Below the pieces are notes generated by a model. It was not told the origin of the DNA, did no database searches, and worked only from the letters and a program-made list of their open reading frames with translations. Positions 34,305 to 43,972 of a stretch of DNA of 64,000 bases are shown in pieces. This DNA is from Bacteroidota bacterium. Its GTDB lineage: Bacteria > Bacteroidota > Bacteroidia > Chitinophagales > Saprospiraceae. The DNA lies in contig JASBVF010000053.1 of NCBI GenBank assembly GCA_030147525.1, positions 62,001 to 126,000 of the forward strand, in the 5' to 3' direction. Made by a program: the position numbers and the translations under genes. How positions within the stretch are numbered: the first letter of the stretch is position 1; each line of letters opens with the position of its first letter.

Positions 34305-35816
34305 ATGAAAAACCTGATTGAAGTTTCGAAGATAGTTACGAAGAAAAAGGTTCGTAAAATTGAAATTTTTGACAGCTCTACTCTTGAGGCGAAGAACAGT
34401 AAGTTCAGCGAATTTTATGAGGCGCTGGCCGCCAATAAATTCAAAAACGACCGGGATGCAGCTTCTTACCTTTATAAGTGCAGCCCTACCCACGATAAAT
34501 ACCGGCAGCTAAAATCACGTTTCAGGAAGCGACTTCTGAACACGCTGTTTTTTATCGATATGAATTTGCCGGGCGCATCAGGATATGACCGGGCTTACTT
34601 CACCTGCAACAAAGACTGGACGCTGGTGAAAATTCTGATCTCCAACGATGCACACCTGACAGCTGAATATCTCGCCAAACAGATTCTGGGCATTGCACAG
34701 AAATTCAAGTTTGCGGATGTCATTGTCAACTGCTGCCGGATTCTTCGGCGATACGCTGCCGAAGCCGCCAATGAAAGTGATTTTGAGGAATACGACCGGC
34801 TGATGAAGGAGTACACAAACATTCTGGAGGCTGAAATGCGCTCGGAGGAATTGTATCAGCGCACAGTACTGAACTACCAGGTTTCGGTGAGCGATGTGAA
34901 CGAGTTGGCTGACAAAATTCTCGGCTTTTGCGATGCGCTCGTGGTCCTTTCCGAAGAATACGACTCACCGGTGGTCAACTATAACATGTATCTCGTCTGG
35001 ACTTTCCGCTATGAAATTCAGCGGGATTACCAGGCGATGTTGCAGGTTTGCAGCCAGGCGGAGCAGTATATTGAAAATAACCCGGACTATTTGCAGGAGG
35101 AAAAACTCACCACTTTTCACCTGAAAAAGATGGCGGCTTACCTCCATTTGCGGGATTTTAAAAATGGAAAAATTAACGCCGAGAAGAGTTTGCAGTTATT
35201 TCCGGATGGCAGCCCTACCTGGTATGTCTTCATGGAGTATTACCTCCTGCTGGCTTTTCACACGGATAACTACATCAACGCAATGGCCATTTTCAACCGG
35301 GCCACGTCGAATTCAAAATTCAAGAAGCTTGACATCGAGACCAAGGAAAAATGGAAAATCTTTGAAGTTTACCTGAATTATTTCATCGAAGGAACCAACC
35401 AGGCGGAGATGTTGAAGGCAGAATCGAAGAAGAATTTTAAGCTGTCCAGGTTTCTCAATGATCCCATTCTTTACCCTAAAGATCAGCGGGTTTTCACTAT
35501 TCACTTGCTCATTGCCCAGGTACTTTTCCTGATCGAAAAGCACAGCTACCAACTGGCGACCGAACGAATCGAACGGCTAAAAAGCTATGCTACCAAACAA
35601 CTTGACAAGACAGAAAACTTCCGGATGATTCAGTTCATTAGGCTTTTGCAGCAGCTTTTGAAGGCTGATTTCAAAATTGAAGCTTTATCCAGCACCGAGC
35701 GATATTACAACCGGCTCATCGAACAGCCTTTTTTCTACCGGGGCATGATCCAGGAGATGGAAATCTTGCCTTTTGAAAAACTCTGGAATTACATTCTGAA
35801 AAAACTGGGTGATTGA
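34305..35816 (+). CDS. Large helical protein of unknown function
   Basis: 503 residues, with no signal peptide and no membrane helix. It is almost all amphipathic helix. Segments such as FKNDRDAASYLYKCSPTHDKY, QLKSRFRKRLLNTLFFIDM and KMAAYLHLRDFKNGKINAEKSLQLFP look like TPR-like helical-repeat units but do not match canonical TPRs. I do not recognise the family. The basic N-terminus (VTKKKVRKIEIFD) could contact nucleic acid, which is only a guess. It stands alone, between a secreted amylase gene and a convergent secreted dehydrogenase gene. Confidence 0.65.
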   Translation: MKNLIEVSKIVTKKKVRKIEIFDSSTLEAKNSKFSEFYEALAANKFKNDRDAASYLYKCSPTHDKYRQLKSRFRKRLLNTLFFIDMNLPGASGYDRAYFTCNKDWTLVKILISNDAHLTAEYLAKQILGIAQKFKFADVIVNCCRILRRYAAEAANESDFEEYDRLMKEYTNILEAEMRSEELYQRTVLNYQVSVSDVNELADKILGFCDALVVLSEEYDSPVVNYNMYLVWTFRYEIQRDYQAMLQVCSQAEQYIENNPDYLQEEKLTTFHLKKMAAYLHLRDFKNGKINAEKSLQLFPDGSPTWYVFMEYYLLLAFHTDNYINAMAIFNRATSNSKFKKLDIETKEKWKIFEVYLNYFIEGTNQAEMLKAESKKNFKLSRFLNDPILYPKDQRVFTIHLLIAQVLFLIEKHSYQLATERIERLKSYATKQLDKTENFRMIQFIRLLQQLLKADFKIEALSSTERYYNRLIEQPFFYRGMIQEMEILPFEKLWNYILKKLGD

Positions 35817-35847
35817 TGGATGCTGCCGAAGCAGCCCATCAATCACC
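35808..35847. terminator. Hairpin shared by convergent genes
   Basis: GGTGATTGATGG and TGCTGC pair with GCAGC and CATCAATCACC around a CGAA loop, with one mispair. It covers the stop codon of the helical protein gene and ends 10 bp before the stop of the convergent dehydrogenase. No T-run. Confidence 0.6.
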
Positions 35848-35856
35848 TGCATGCGC

Positions 35857-37926
35857 TTATAAACTTCCTTTCACGATCCGCTCCGTCCAGTCTCCGGCCG
35901 CTGTTTTTAGTGTGAAAAAATAGACGCCCGGTGGCAACGCTTGCAAGTCGAATGTTTCTTCAATGCGGCTTTGCAGCGGTAATTTTTTCTCAAAAAATAT
36001 TTTTCCCTGAACATCTTTCACTTCCATCGTGAAGCGCATGGGCTGACGTGCAGTCAGGTCCAGTTTCAGGTGATGGTTGAACGGGTTGGGGGTTAGTTTT
36101 ATGGTTTCTACTCCGGGAATATTGGCAACACTGGAAACTGTAACGGTTACCGGCGCAGAAGTGGCCTCACAACCGCCCGCATTCGCAACGAGCACACTGT
36201 ATTCGCCGCTTTCCGTGGCTGTGTACGTCTGCCCGATGGCGCCGGGGATGGGGTTTCCGTTCAACAGCCACTGGTAGGCGGCATACCCGGCAGTGGCAGT
36301 GAGCTGTACGTCCATGTCAACGGAAACGACCGGAGTTGCTGGTGTTTCGAAGTTGGTTTCGATGGTGAAATTTTCAGACAAAGTACAGCCTTCGTCTGTG
36401 GTAATTGTTACGGAGTAATCACCTGCGCTCAGCCCGGTACGGGCGAGTTCGCTCGATCCATCGCTCCAGCTTGCGGTAACGGGTTCGACATTGCCGGAGA
36501 CGGTGAGGACGATGCTGCCGTCGGCATCGCCGGGGCAGTTTTCATTGGAAGTGGTGGCAGAGAATTGAATGATGGAGCCAACTTCAATGCTCTCCGTGGC
36601 AGTACATCCGTTGCCGCCGGTGATGGTGACGGTGTAGGCGCCTGCGGGCAGGTCGTTCAGCTGAGAGCCGGAAGCGCCTGTACTCCAATCGAATTGAACA
36701 GGCCCGTTTGTGCCGGATGTTGTGATGGAAATACTGCCGCCGGGGTCGGAGGGGCAAACCACATCCGTTACTGTAACTTCATAATCAAACAGTTCGGAAG
36801 TTTCGGTCACCCGGTAGATGATGCCGTTACCGAGGCCCGCCAGAAAAAGCTCGCCGTTTTTGTTTTCACCGAAAGAAACAAATTGGAAGTTGTTGAGGTC
36901 GGCCAGTTGCTGATTGACCCAGCCGCCGCTACCGTCGGGCGTGATGGACCAGATGATGCCGGTGCAGTAATCGGTGTAGAGGTAGCGGCCGTAGAGTTCG
37001 GGGAAATTACAGCCCCGGTAAACAAAACCACCGGTGACGGAACAACTGGCGCCGTTGACGTATTCGGCGACGGGGAAGGTCATGGTGCTCATGGGGTCAC
37101 AGTTGTTGGTGTTGTAGGCATGGTTGCCTTCGTAACAGCGCCAGCCGTAGTTTTCACCACCGGCGCTGGAGGCCGGTTGGAAATTAATTTCCTCCCAGGC
37201 ATCCTGCCCTACATCGCCCATCCACAGGTCGCCGGTGCTGCGGTCGAAGCTGAAACGCCAGGGGTTGCGAAGGCCGAGCGCCCAGATTTCATCGGAGGTA
37301 AAATCGTCGTCAGCAAACGGATTGTCAGGCGGAATGGCATACGGGACGCCGCCGTCCACGTCGATGCGGAGCATTTTACCGAGTAAAGTCATCCGCTTTT
37401 GGCCGTTGTTCTGCGGGTCGCCGCCGGAGCCGCCGTCTCCGAGGCCGATATAGAGGTAGCCGTCGGGGCCGAATTTGACGCAACCGCCGTTGTGATTGCT
37501 GTAAGGTTGATCCACTTCAAACAAGACCAATTCGCTGGCAGGGTCCGCCTGATTGGGGTTGCCGGGCTGCACCGAAAAGCGGGAAACCCGTGTATCGCCA
37601 TTGTTTTTGGTGTAGTTGACGTAGAAGTAGCCGTTGTTACTGTAGTTGGGGTGAAAAGCGAGGCCAAGCAGCCCCTGCTCGTTGCCGGAGGAACCAACGC
37701 TGGGGTCGATGTTGAGAAAGGGGACGGGGAGCTTGTCGCCGTTTTCATCCAGAATCCAGATGACGCCACGTTGCTCGACGATGAACAGGCGATTGTCGCC
37801 ACAATGTGTGATATCGACGGGCCGGGTGAATCCGGAGGCATAATTGACCAACTCGATGTTGGGTTGGGCTTGGGCAGAAATTGCGAAGCAAAAAACAAGA
37901 ACGAGGGAAGCTAAAAGTTTTGTCAT
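35857..37926 (-). CDS. Secreted PQQ-type sugar dehydrogenase with SprB repeats and T9SS domain
   Basis: 689 residues. After a signal peptide, a six-bladed GSDH-type propeller spans about 25-375 (VDITHCGDNRLFIVEQRG, GLLGLAFHPNYSNNGYFYVNYT, YSNHNGGCVKFGPDGYLYIGLGDGG, WALGLRNPWRFSFD, ENYGWRCYEG). It resembles PQQ-dependent aldose dehydrogenases. Two SprB-type repeats follow (CPSDPGGSISITTSG; CPGDADGSIVLTVSG), then an Ig-like segment and a T9SS type A C-terminal domain (LTPNPFNHHLKLDL to RIVKGSL). It probably oxidises sugars at the cell surface. The PQQ ligands were not checked residue by residue. Confidence 0.9.
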   Translation of the reverse strand: MTKLLASLVLVFCFAISAQAQPNIELVNYASGFTRPVDITHCGDNRLFIVEQRGVIWILDENGDKLPVPFLNIDPSVGSSGNEQGLLGLAFHPNYSNNGYFYVNYTKNNGDTRVSRFSVQPGNPNQADPASELVLFEVDQPYSNHNGGCVKFGPDGYLYIGLGDGGSGGDPQNNGQKRMTLLGKMLRIDVDGGVPYAIPPDNPFADDDFTSDEIWALGLRNPWRFSFDRSTGDLWMGDVGQDAWEEINFQPASSAGGENYGWRCYEGNHAYNTNNCDPMSTMTFPVAEYVNGASCSVTGGFVYRGCNFPELYGRYLYTDYCTGIIWSITPDGSGGWVNQQLADLNNFQFVSFGENKNGELFLAGLGNGIIYRVTETSELFDYEVTVTDVVCPSDPGGSISITTSGTNGPVQFDWSTGASGSQLNDLPAGAYTVTITGGNGCTATESIEVGSIIQFSATTSNENCPGDADGSIVLTVSGNVEPVTASWSDGSSELARTGLSAGDYSVTITTDEGCTLSENFTIETNFETPATPVVSVDMDVQLTATAGYAAYQWLLNGNPIPGAIGQTYTATESGEYSVLVANAGGCEATSAPVTVTVSSVANIPGVETIKLTPNPFNHHLKLDLTARQPMRFTMEVKDVQGKIFFEKKLPLQSRIEETFDLQALPPGVYFFTLKTAAGDWTERIVKGSL

Positions 37927-38066
37927 TGATGAAATTTTGATGAGGATTGTTTCGTGACCGGTAAATTTCGGGCTGAGTTTAGTGAAATTTCACAAGACTG
38001 GCCCGAACAAGGCAATTTTTGAGGAAATATCTATTACTTTGTAAAATCTCTTACAAAACAAATACT

Positions 38067-38957
38067 ATGTTCAGAATATGTTCACTCCTTGCTGTCTGCC
38101 TGTTTCTTTCAGGCGCCTCCTACAGCCAAACCTTACCGAACTCAAACGTTTACCTGCTCGAACTGGAGTACCGGGATTCGATCCTGCTGTTCAAAAATCC
38201 GCAGTTTTTGACCAACTTCAACAAGTTTGGCTACAATAACCAGCCTGCCTTTCTCAGCAATTCGGAATTGCTGCTAACCATCGGCATGAACAATGAAAAC
38301 CAGACGGACATTTACCTGCTCGACCTGGAGAAAAAGCAGAAAATGCGCCTGACAAAAACGGCAGAATCCGAGTATTCGCCCAAGCCTACCCTGGACAAAC
38401 TCTTTTTCTCCGTTGTGCGGGTGGAAACGGATGCCGATCGCTCCCAGCGGCTCTGGCAGTATCCGCTCGACCGGAAAGACGCCGGGAAACCGGTGTTCAA
38501 ATACCTGAGAGGAATCGGATACTATCACTGGCTCGACAGGTTTAAAGTTGCACTTTTCAACGTTGCTTCCACAAACTATCTCTCCATCGGCGATACCCGT
38601 GACGAATCCACCAAACACCTCAGCCCCAATGTTGGCCGCTGTTTTCAAACTTCACCGAACGGACGGCTCGTATTTGTCCATAAACTGACGGACGATCGCT
38701 GGGTGATTAAAGCCATGGATAAAAACACCCTGAACGTGGAAGAAATCGCTCCCACACTGCCGGGTTCCGAGGATTTTGTCATTATGTCGGACGGCTCTCT
38801 CCTGATGGGCAAAGGCAGCCGGCTTTACACGCTGCATCCGCTGAAAAACAGTGAGTGGAAAGAAGTGGTGGATTTGAAAAACATCGGAATTTACAACGTC
38901 AGCCGAATGGCACTGAGTTCAGATGGAAAACTGGCTGTCGTTACGGGCTGGGAATAG
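38067..38957 (+). CDS. Exported TolB-like beta-propeller protein
   Basis: 296 residues. I chose the ATG at 38067 (MFRICSLLAVCLFLSGASYSQ), which starts a good signal peptide; an upstream ATG at 38019 would bury it. The mature part has TolB/WD40-like strands (TDIYLLDLEKKQKMRLTKTAESEYSPKPTLDKLFFSVV; FQTSPNGRLVFVHKLTDDRWVIKAMDKNT), consistent with a periplasmic beta-propeller. Function unknown. It is divergent from the dehydrogenase gene and is followed by a terminator. Confidence 0.75.
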   Translation: MFRICSLLAVCLFLSGASYSQTLPNSNVYLLELEYRDSILLFKNPQFLTNFNKFGYNNQPAFLSNSELLLTIGMNNENQTDIYLLDLEKKQKMRLTKTAESEYSPKPTLDKLFFSVVRVETDADRSQRLWQYPLDRKDAGKPVFKYLRGIGYYHWLDRFKVALFNVASTNYLSIGDTRDESTKHLSPNVGRCFQTSPNGRLVFVHKLTDDRWVIKAMDKNTLNVEEIAPTLPGSEDFVIMSDGSLLMGKGSRLYTLHPLKNSEWKEVVDLKNIGIYNVSRMALSSDGKLAVVTGWE

Positions 38958-38980
38958 TATTTTACAAGAAAAACTAATAA

Positions 38981-39032
38981 AAAAACAGCCGGGCAAATCA
39001 GGAAGACAAACTGACTTGTCCGGCTGTTTTTC
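38981..39032 (+). terminator. Rho-independent terminator of the propeller gene
   Basis: A long stem from ACAGCCGGGCAAATCAG to CTGACTTGTCCGGCTGT (one G-U pair, one mispair), with A- and T-runs outside, 23 nt after the stop. Confidence 0.8.
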
Positions 39033-39153
39033 GTTGGCGCCCCGACAATTTGTCAAGCTGGCCCCGCAAAATTTTCATTCCCGACCCACAATGCGTGACA
39101 CTTCGTCACTTTTACCGGCATGGCACGACCTATGATGAGGGAGGTTGATCAAT

Positions 39154-39249
39154 GATTGTTCATTGTTAATAGTTGATTGTTTTTCTTATACCGGCAGTCT
39201 GAAATGCCGGGTTGCAATCAACAATTGGCAATCCTCAATCACCAATTAA
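39154..39249. repeat. Heptad-repeat hairpin upstream of groES
   Basis: The left arm (39154-39181) is four exact 7-nt units of the form NATTGTT/AATAGTT. The right arm (39215-39249) is five exact 7-nt units of the form CAATNNN. The arms pair at about two thirds of positions. A second hairpin CCGGCA/TGCCGG sits in the loop. Confidence 0.8.
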
Positions 39250-39289
39250 ATTTCAACAATCATTCAATTAACTTAAACGTAGAATTACT

Positions 39290-39562
39290 ATGAATTTCAA
39301 GCCTATCAACGACCGTGTTGTTGTGAAGCCGGCACCCGCCGAGGAGAAGACCAAAGGGGGCATCATCATCCCCGATACTGCCAAGGAAAAACCACAAAGA
39401 GGCGAAGTCGTCGCCGTAGGACCTGGCAAAGACGGTAACGAAATGACTGTAAAGACCGGTGACATTGTGCTTTACGGAAAGTATGCAGGTCAGGAGTTGT
39501 CTTACGAAGGTGAAGACTTCCTTATCATGCGTGAAGACGACATTCTTGTTGTACTGGGCTAA
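39290..39562 (+). CDS. groES: Co-chaperonin GroES
   Basis: 90 residues, somewhat shorter than the E. coli protein but typical. It has [45 protein letters not shown] with the mobile loop ([12 protein letters not shown]) that docks on GroEL, and ends EDDILVVLG. It caps the GroEL ring during protein folding. It lies 64 bp before groEL in one operon. Confidence 0.98.
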   Translation: MNFKPINDRVVVKPAPAEEKTKGGIIIPDTAKEKPQRGEVVAVGPGKDGNEMTVKTGDIVLYGKYAGQELSYEGEDFLIMREDDILVVLG

Positions 39563-39605
39563 AACAGCCTAACCCTTGAACCACATTCACTCAAATTTTT
39601 TTTAA

Positions 39606-41261
<1,656 letters not shown>

Positions 41262-41289
41262 TTAAGAACTCATTGAGCTATATTATCAG

Positions 41290-41320
41290 AGCCCTTCCGG
41301 TATTCGGGAGGGCTTTTTTT
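41290..41320 (+). terminator. Rho-independent terminator of groESL
   Basis: AGCCCTTCCG/CGGGAGGGCT stem (one G-U pair), loop GTATT, followed by seven Ts. Confidence 0.88.
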
Positions 41321-41322
41321 GT

Positions 41323-41390
41323 GTATACTCGAAGCGAAGTGGTTTGCGGAAAAGCCCGGAAAAACGACTAAAAATGACAAGTTAAATCAG
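41323..41390. repeat. Dispersed palindromic element, copy 2 (left half only)
   Basis: GTATACTCGAAGCGAAGTGGTTTGCG, then ACGACT and AAATCAG, align with the left half of the element at 43141-43247. It begins immediately after the groESL terminator. The right half is missing. Confidence 0.55.
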
Positions 41391-41457
41391 GAATAATGAC
41401 GAACGTGGAAAATGTACCTTCCTAAAAAAACCTTACAGTAAAATCAATGTACTGCAG

Positions 41458-43074
41458 TTAATGCTTACCACGCTTACTTAAGTACTTCTGTATGCGCTCC
41501 ATGTTCTTATCGGTCAAAACGGACGATCTGATGCCTGATTGAATTCCTTCCCACCAGAAATTAAAAAAAGACTGGTGGACATTTCTCTCGGTATGCACCT
41601 CGCCCATTTTAAAATTGTTATCGGATTTGAGGTTGTCCTTGTCAATAAAGAATAGATCTACGATTTCGCTGAGTAACTTCTTTTTCTCCTGATGTTTATT
41701 CAAAAAACTGAAATCAAGGCCGGTGTATTCAAGTTCCAGTTCGCCGTTCGCAACATTTTTGTCAGCGTTGACGGAATAGTTCATGCGAACGATCGTACCC
41801 GCTTCAAAAGCAATTCGATTGGTGGGCGATAAAAAATCATTCAGGTCGGTAAATAAAACATCACTGGTACTGCCGGCATAGCTGAAGGCATAATCCGGGT
41901 GGCTCAAATCCATCCAAAATTGCTGTTCGACAAAGTGTTTTTCCTGTAAATTAGCCGTAGCGGTAATGGACAACAACGGTTGCTGCCGGATGCGGGCCGT
42001 GTCGTTGGTAACATTATTGAATTGTGCCTCTAACCGGCTGAACTCCAACCTTCCGGGCTTGTTACGATCCATGCCCAGGTTTTCGTATTTCAACCAACTG
42101 TCTTTGACTTCCACGGTATCCAGCGTCAGTGTAAATGGGGCCTGCAACAGCAATTCCTGCGGAAGCGGCTTGTAAGCGGTAGGATCGACAGCCAATAATT
42201 TATCTGATAAAACGGCGATTTTCATATCGTCGATCGACACTTTTTGTGCTTCGATATGTTTCTGCAAAACGGACGAAAATCGCCAGCCGGCTATCTTAAC
42301 ATCCGGAAATTCAAGTGAGAGTTTTGACTTTTTATAAGTTAAATCATCGAAGAAAGCCTCGGTTGTGAAGCGGGGCGTCAGGTTAAGATGGCTTATTTCA
42401 ATCAAACTATCCTCGCTGCTCAGGTGAAATTGCCGGCAGGATATTTTATGAAAACCATGCTCGTTATACTGAGAAAAATTTTGAAAACTCAGCGATGCCT
42501 GTTGAATATCCAGGGGCTGTTCCCTGTTATTATTGGTATAAAGAATTTCATGCAGCTCGAAATTGATGGAATCTGCGGCCATTTGCATCATGCCTTTTTC
42601 AGTCGGAATTGCCGTCCGAAACTCTCCATCCCTGATGACGGCTTCGTTCACCTGTAGAGCTTTCAGCCGGTTTACCTCACTTGTTTTATCTTCCCGGGCC
42701 GGATGTTCGCCTTTGAAATCACCAATGAAAAATTTCGGCTGGTCTATTTCCACTGAACTGATTATCAGTTTTTTAGCTCCGATCAACAGGGGCCAGTTGA
42801 TGCCTTTTACCCGAATTTCGGGGACCTCAACGGCTATTTCCCGGTTGTCTTTATTCAAAATTAATTTCGCTGAAACATTATTCAGGGTCAGCATACCTTT
42901 CAGCACGGACACTTTCAGCGATTGGCAGGTCAGCAGATTGGGTTCGGTGACCTTTTCCGCCATGATCGAGCTGATTTTTCCTTCCAGCCAGTCGTCCACA
43001 TAATAAAAGGCGGTACAAACCACCAGCAATACTACCGTGCCGGCAGTCATCAGTATGTGAGTGGTTTTAGGCAT
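41458..43074 (-). CDS. Membrane-anchored AsmA/DUF748-like protein
   Basis: 538 residues. One N-terminal membrane helix (HILMTAGTVVLLVVCTAFYYV) is followed by a long beta-rich region with stretches such as CQSLKVSVLKGMLTLNNVSAKLILNKDNREIAVEVPEIRVKGINWPLLI and IDQPKFFIGDFKGE. This pattern (repeating strand pairs, an 'on which layer' topology) resembles AsmA/DUF748 proteins that bridge the envelope and move lipids. The match is by eye, so the family is tentative. I chose the ATG at 43074; an upstream TTG at 43092 is possible. It stands alone. Confidence 0.6.
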   Translation of the reverse strand: MPKTTHILMTAGTVVLLVVCTAFYYVDDWLEGKISSIMAEKVTEPNLLTCQSLKVSVLKGMLTLNNVSAKLILNKDNREIAVEVPEIRVKGINWPLLIGAKKLIISSVEIDQPKFFIGDFKGEHPAREDKTSEVNRLKALQVNEAVIRDGEFRTAIPTEKGMMQMAADSINFELHEILYTNNNREQPLDIQQASLSFQNFSQYNEHGFHKISCRQFHLSSEDSLIEISHLNLTPRFTTEAFFDDLTYKKSKLSLEFPDVKIAGWRFSSVLQKHIEAQKVSIDDMKIAVLSDKLLAVDPTAYKPLPQELLLQAPFTLTLDTVEVKDSWLKYENLGMDRNKPGRLEFSRLEAQFNNVTNDTARIRQQPLLSITATANLQEKHFVEQQFWMDLSHPDYAFSYAGSTSDVLFTDLNDFLSPTNRIAFEAGTIVRMNYSVNADKNVANGELELEYTGLDFSFLNKHQEKKKLLSEIVDLFFIDKDNLKSDNNFKMGEVHTERNVHQSFFNFWWEGIQSGIRSSVLTDKNMERIQKYLSKRGKH

Positions 43075-43140
43075 ATTTGTATTGGTTGGCAATGGTTGAA
43101 TTTTTCAATAAAAGCGTCCGGAAATATTTTTCTGATAAGA

Positions 43141-43247
43141 AGTATACCCAAAGAAAAGTGGTTTGCGAAAATGGACGACTTTAAACAATTGAAAATCAGT
43201 CTGCTTGCCTACTGGCCTACTCGCAAACCGGCCTACTTTAGGTATAA
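43141..43247. repeat. Dispersed palindromic element, copy 3 (complete)
   Basis: The ends are inverted repeats: TATACCCAAAG at the left, CTTTAGGTATA at the right. Inner arms GGTTTGCGA and TCGCAAACC are also complementary. The right part has an 8-nt period (GCCTACTN). The centre includes AATTGAAAATCAG, shared with the other two copies. Confidence 0.65.
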
Positions 43248-43263
43248 ATCATTGACGGCAATA

Positions 43264-43318
43264 CAAAAAAAGCTGCTTCAAAAGTGCCATGTAAATCGGT
43301 TTGAACTTTTGAAGCAGC
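43264..43318 (-). terminator. Rho-independent terminator of the DUF1328 gene
   Basis: A perfect 14-bp stem GCTGCTTCAAAAGT/ACTTTTGAAGCAGC. On the minus strand it is followed by seven Ts. It lies about 150 nt after the stop of the DUF1328 gene. Confidence 0.7.
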
Positions 43319-43469
43319 CTTGGGTTTGGTCGCTTTTTTACCATCAATGTGTCATCAGGTATTTAATGGATCTAAACCGGATTTTGTGTAAAACATGCCG
43401 CAGCCGATTGAGGATCGACCTTTAAAATTCACAAACACGTACACACCTAAATCCAGAAACACACCATTT

Positions 43470-43634
43470 TTACGCTTTCTGCAATGCGCCCCGGACGAGG
43501 GAAACGATTAATAAAACGAGGAAGATCCAGAACAGGATTTTGGCTATTCCTGCTGCACCGGCAGCAATTCCGCCAAATCCGAATATACCTGCAATAAGGG
43601 CGATGACGAAGAAAATGAGGGCATAACGTAACAT
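43470..43634 (-). CDS. DUF1328 (YtjA-type) small membrane protein
   Basis: 54 residues. Reading the minus strand from the ATG at 43634 gives [20 protein letters not shown], then [18 protein letters not shown] and [16 protein letters not shown], with the stop at 43472-43470. The glycine-rich centre between two membrane helices is the DUF1328 signature; members are stress-induced small inner-membrane proteins of unknown role. The frame is too short to be found by a length filter and is overlapped by a longer meaningless frame. A minus-strand terminator lies downstream. Confidence 0.9.
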   Translation of the reverse strand: MLRYALIFFVIALIAGIFGFGGIAAGAAGIAKILFWIFLVLLIVSLVRGALQKA

Positions 43635-43972
43635 AATCAATGATTTTTAAGGTGAATAGTATTGATTGATTGATTGTTGTTCTTACATGGGATGAACAGG
43701 GCTTCAGTCGAACTTTAACATCAAAGCTCAATCTATCGGAATAGAAAAACTCAATTCAAGAAAAAAGGTATCTGACAGCGCTGAAGTGTATGGCATCTGG
43801 CCGGGTTTGTGAGAGCGCTGAGGCGTGTTGAAAAGGTTTTTACTGAAAACCAGCACCCGACTCGCCTGCCGTTTAAGGGTAAAAAGTAAATGGCGCCGAT
43901 ATGTTCAAAACGTGGTTCGTAAAATGAATGGGATACGGACATCCTTTTACCCGCCAATTTTTATATTGCCGC
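43635..43972. other. Divergent promoter region between DUF1328 and glutaminase genes
   Basis: AT-rich with a short ATTG/GATTG tandem (43670-43680). No hairpin, no exact TAnnTTTG box and no gene were seen. Short open frames here have no family likeness. Confidence 0.45.

Larger units (their letters stand above)
38958..39289. other. groES upstream region
   Basis: It holds the preceding terminator, a small palindrome GTGAC-N5-GTCAC (39095-39109) and the heptad-repeat hairpin (39154-39249). I found no CIRCE element and no exact TAnnTTTG box, so the groESL start site is not assigned. Confidence 0.5.
43075..43469. other. Intergenic region with palindromic element and DUF1328 terminator
   Basis: No gene is seen. 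It holds the fullest copy of the dispersed palindromic element (43141-43247) and the terminator of the DUF1328 gene (43264-43318). The stretch 43319-43469 has no recognised feature. Confidence 0.5.

Noticed and set aside
39121-39137. TGGCACGACCTATGATG, a possible sigma-54 promoter before groES
   Set aside because: The -24 half (TGGCACG) fits, but the -12 half reads ATGA instead of TTGC, and the site is about 150 bp from groES. It is probably chance.
43447-43731. A 94-codon minus-strand frame over the DUF1328 gene
   Set aside because: It reads Cys/Arg-rich nonsense. The true gene is in another frame at 43470-43634.
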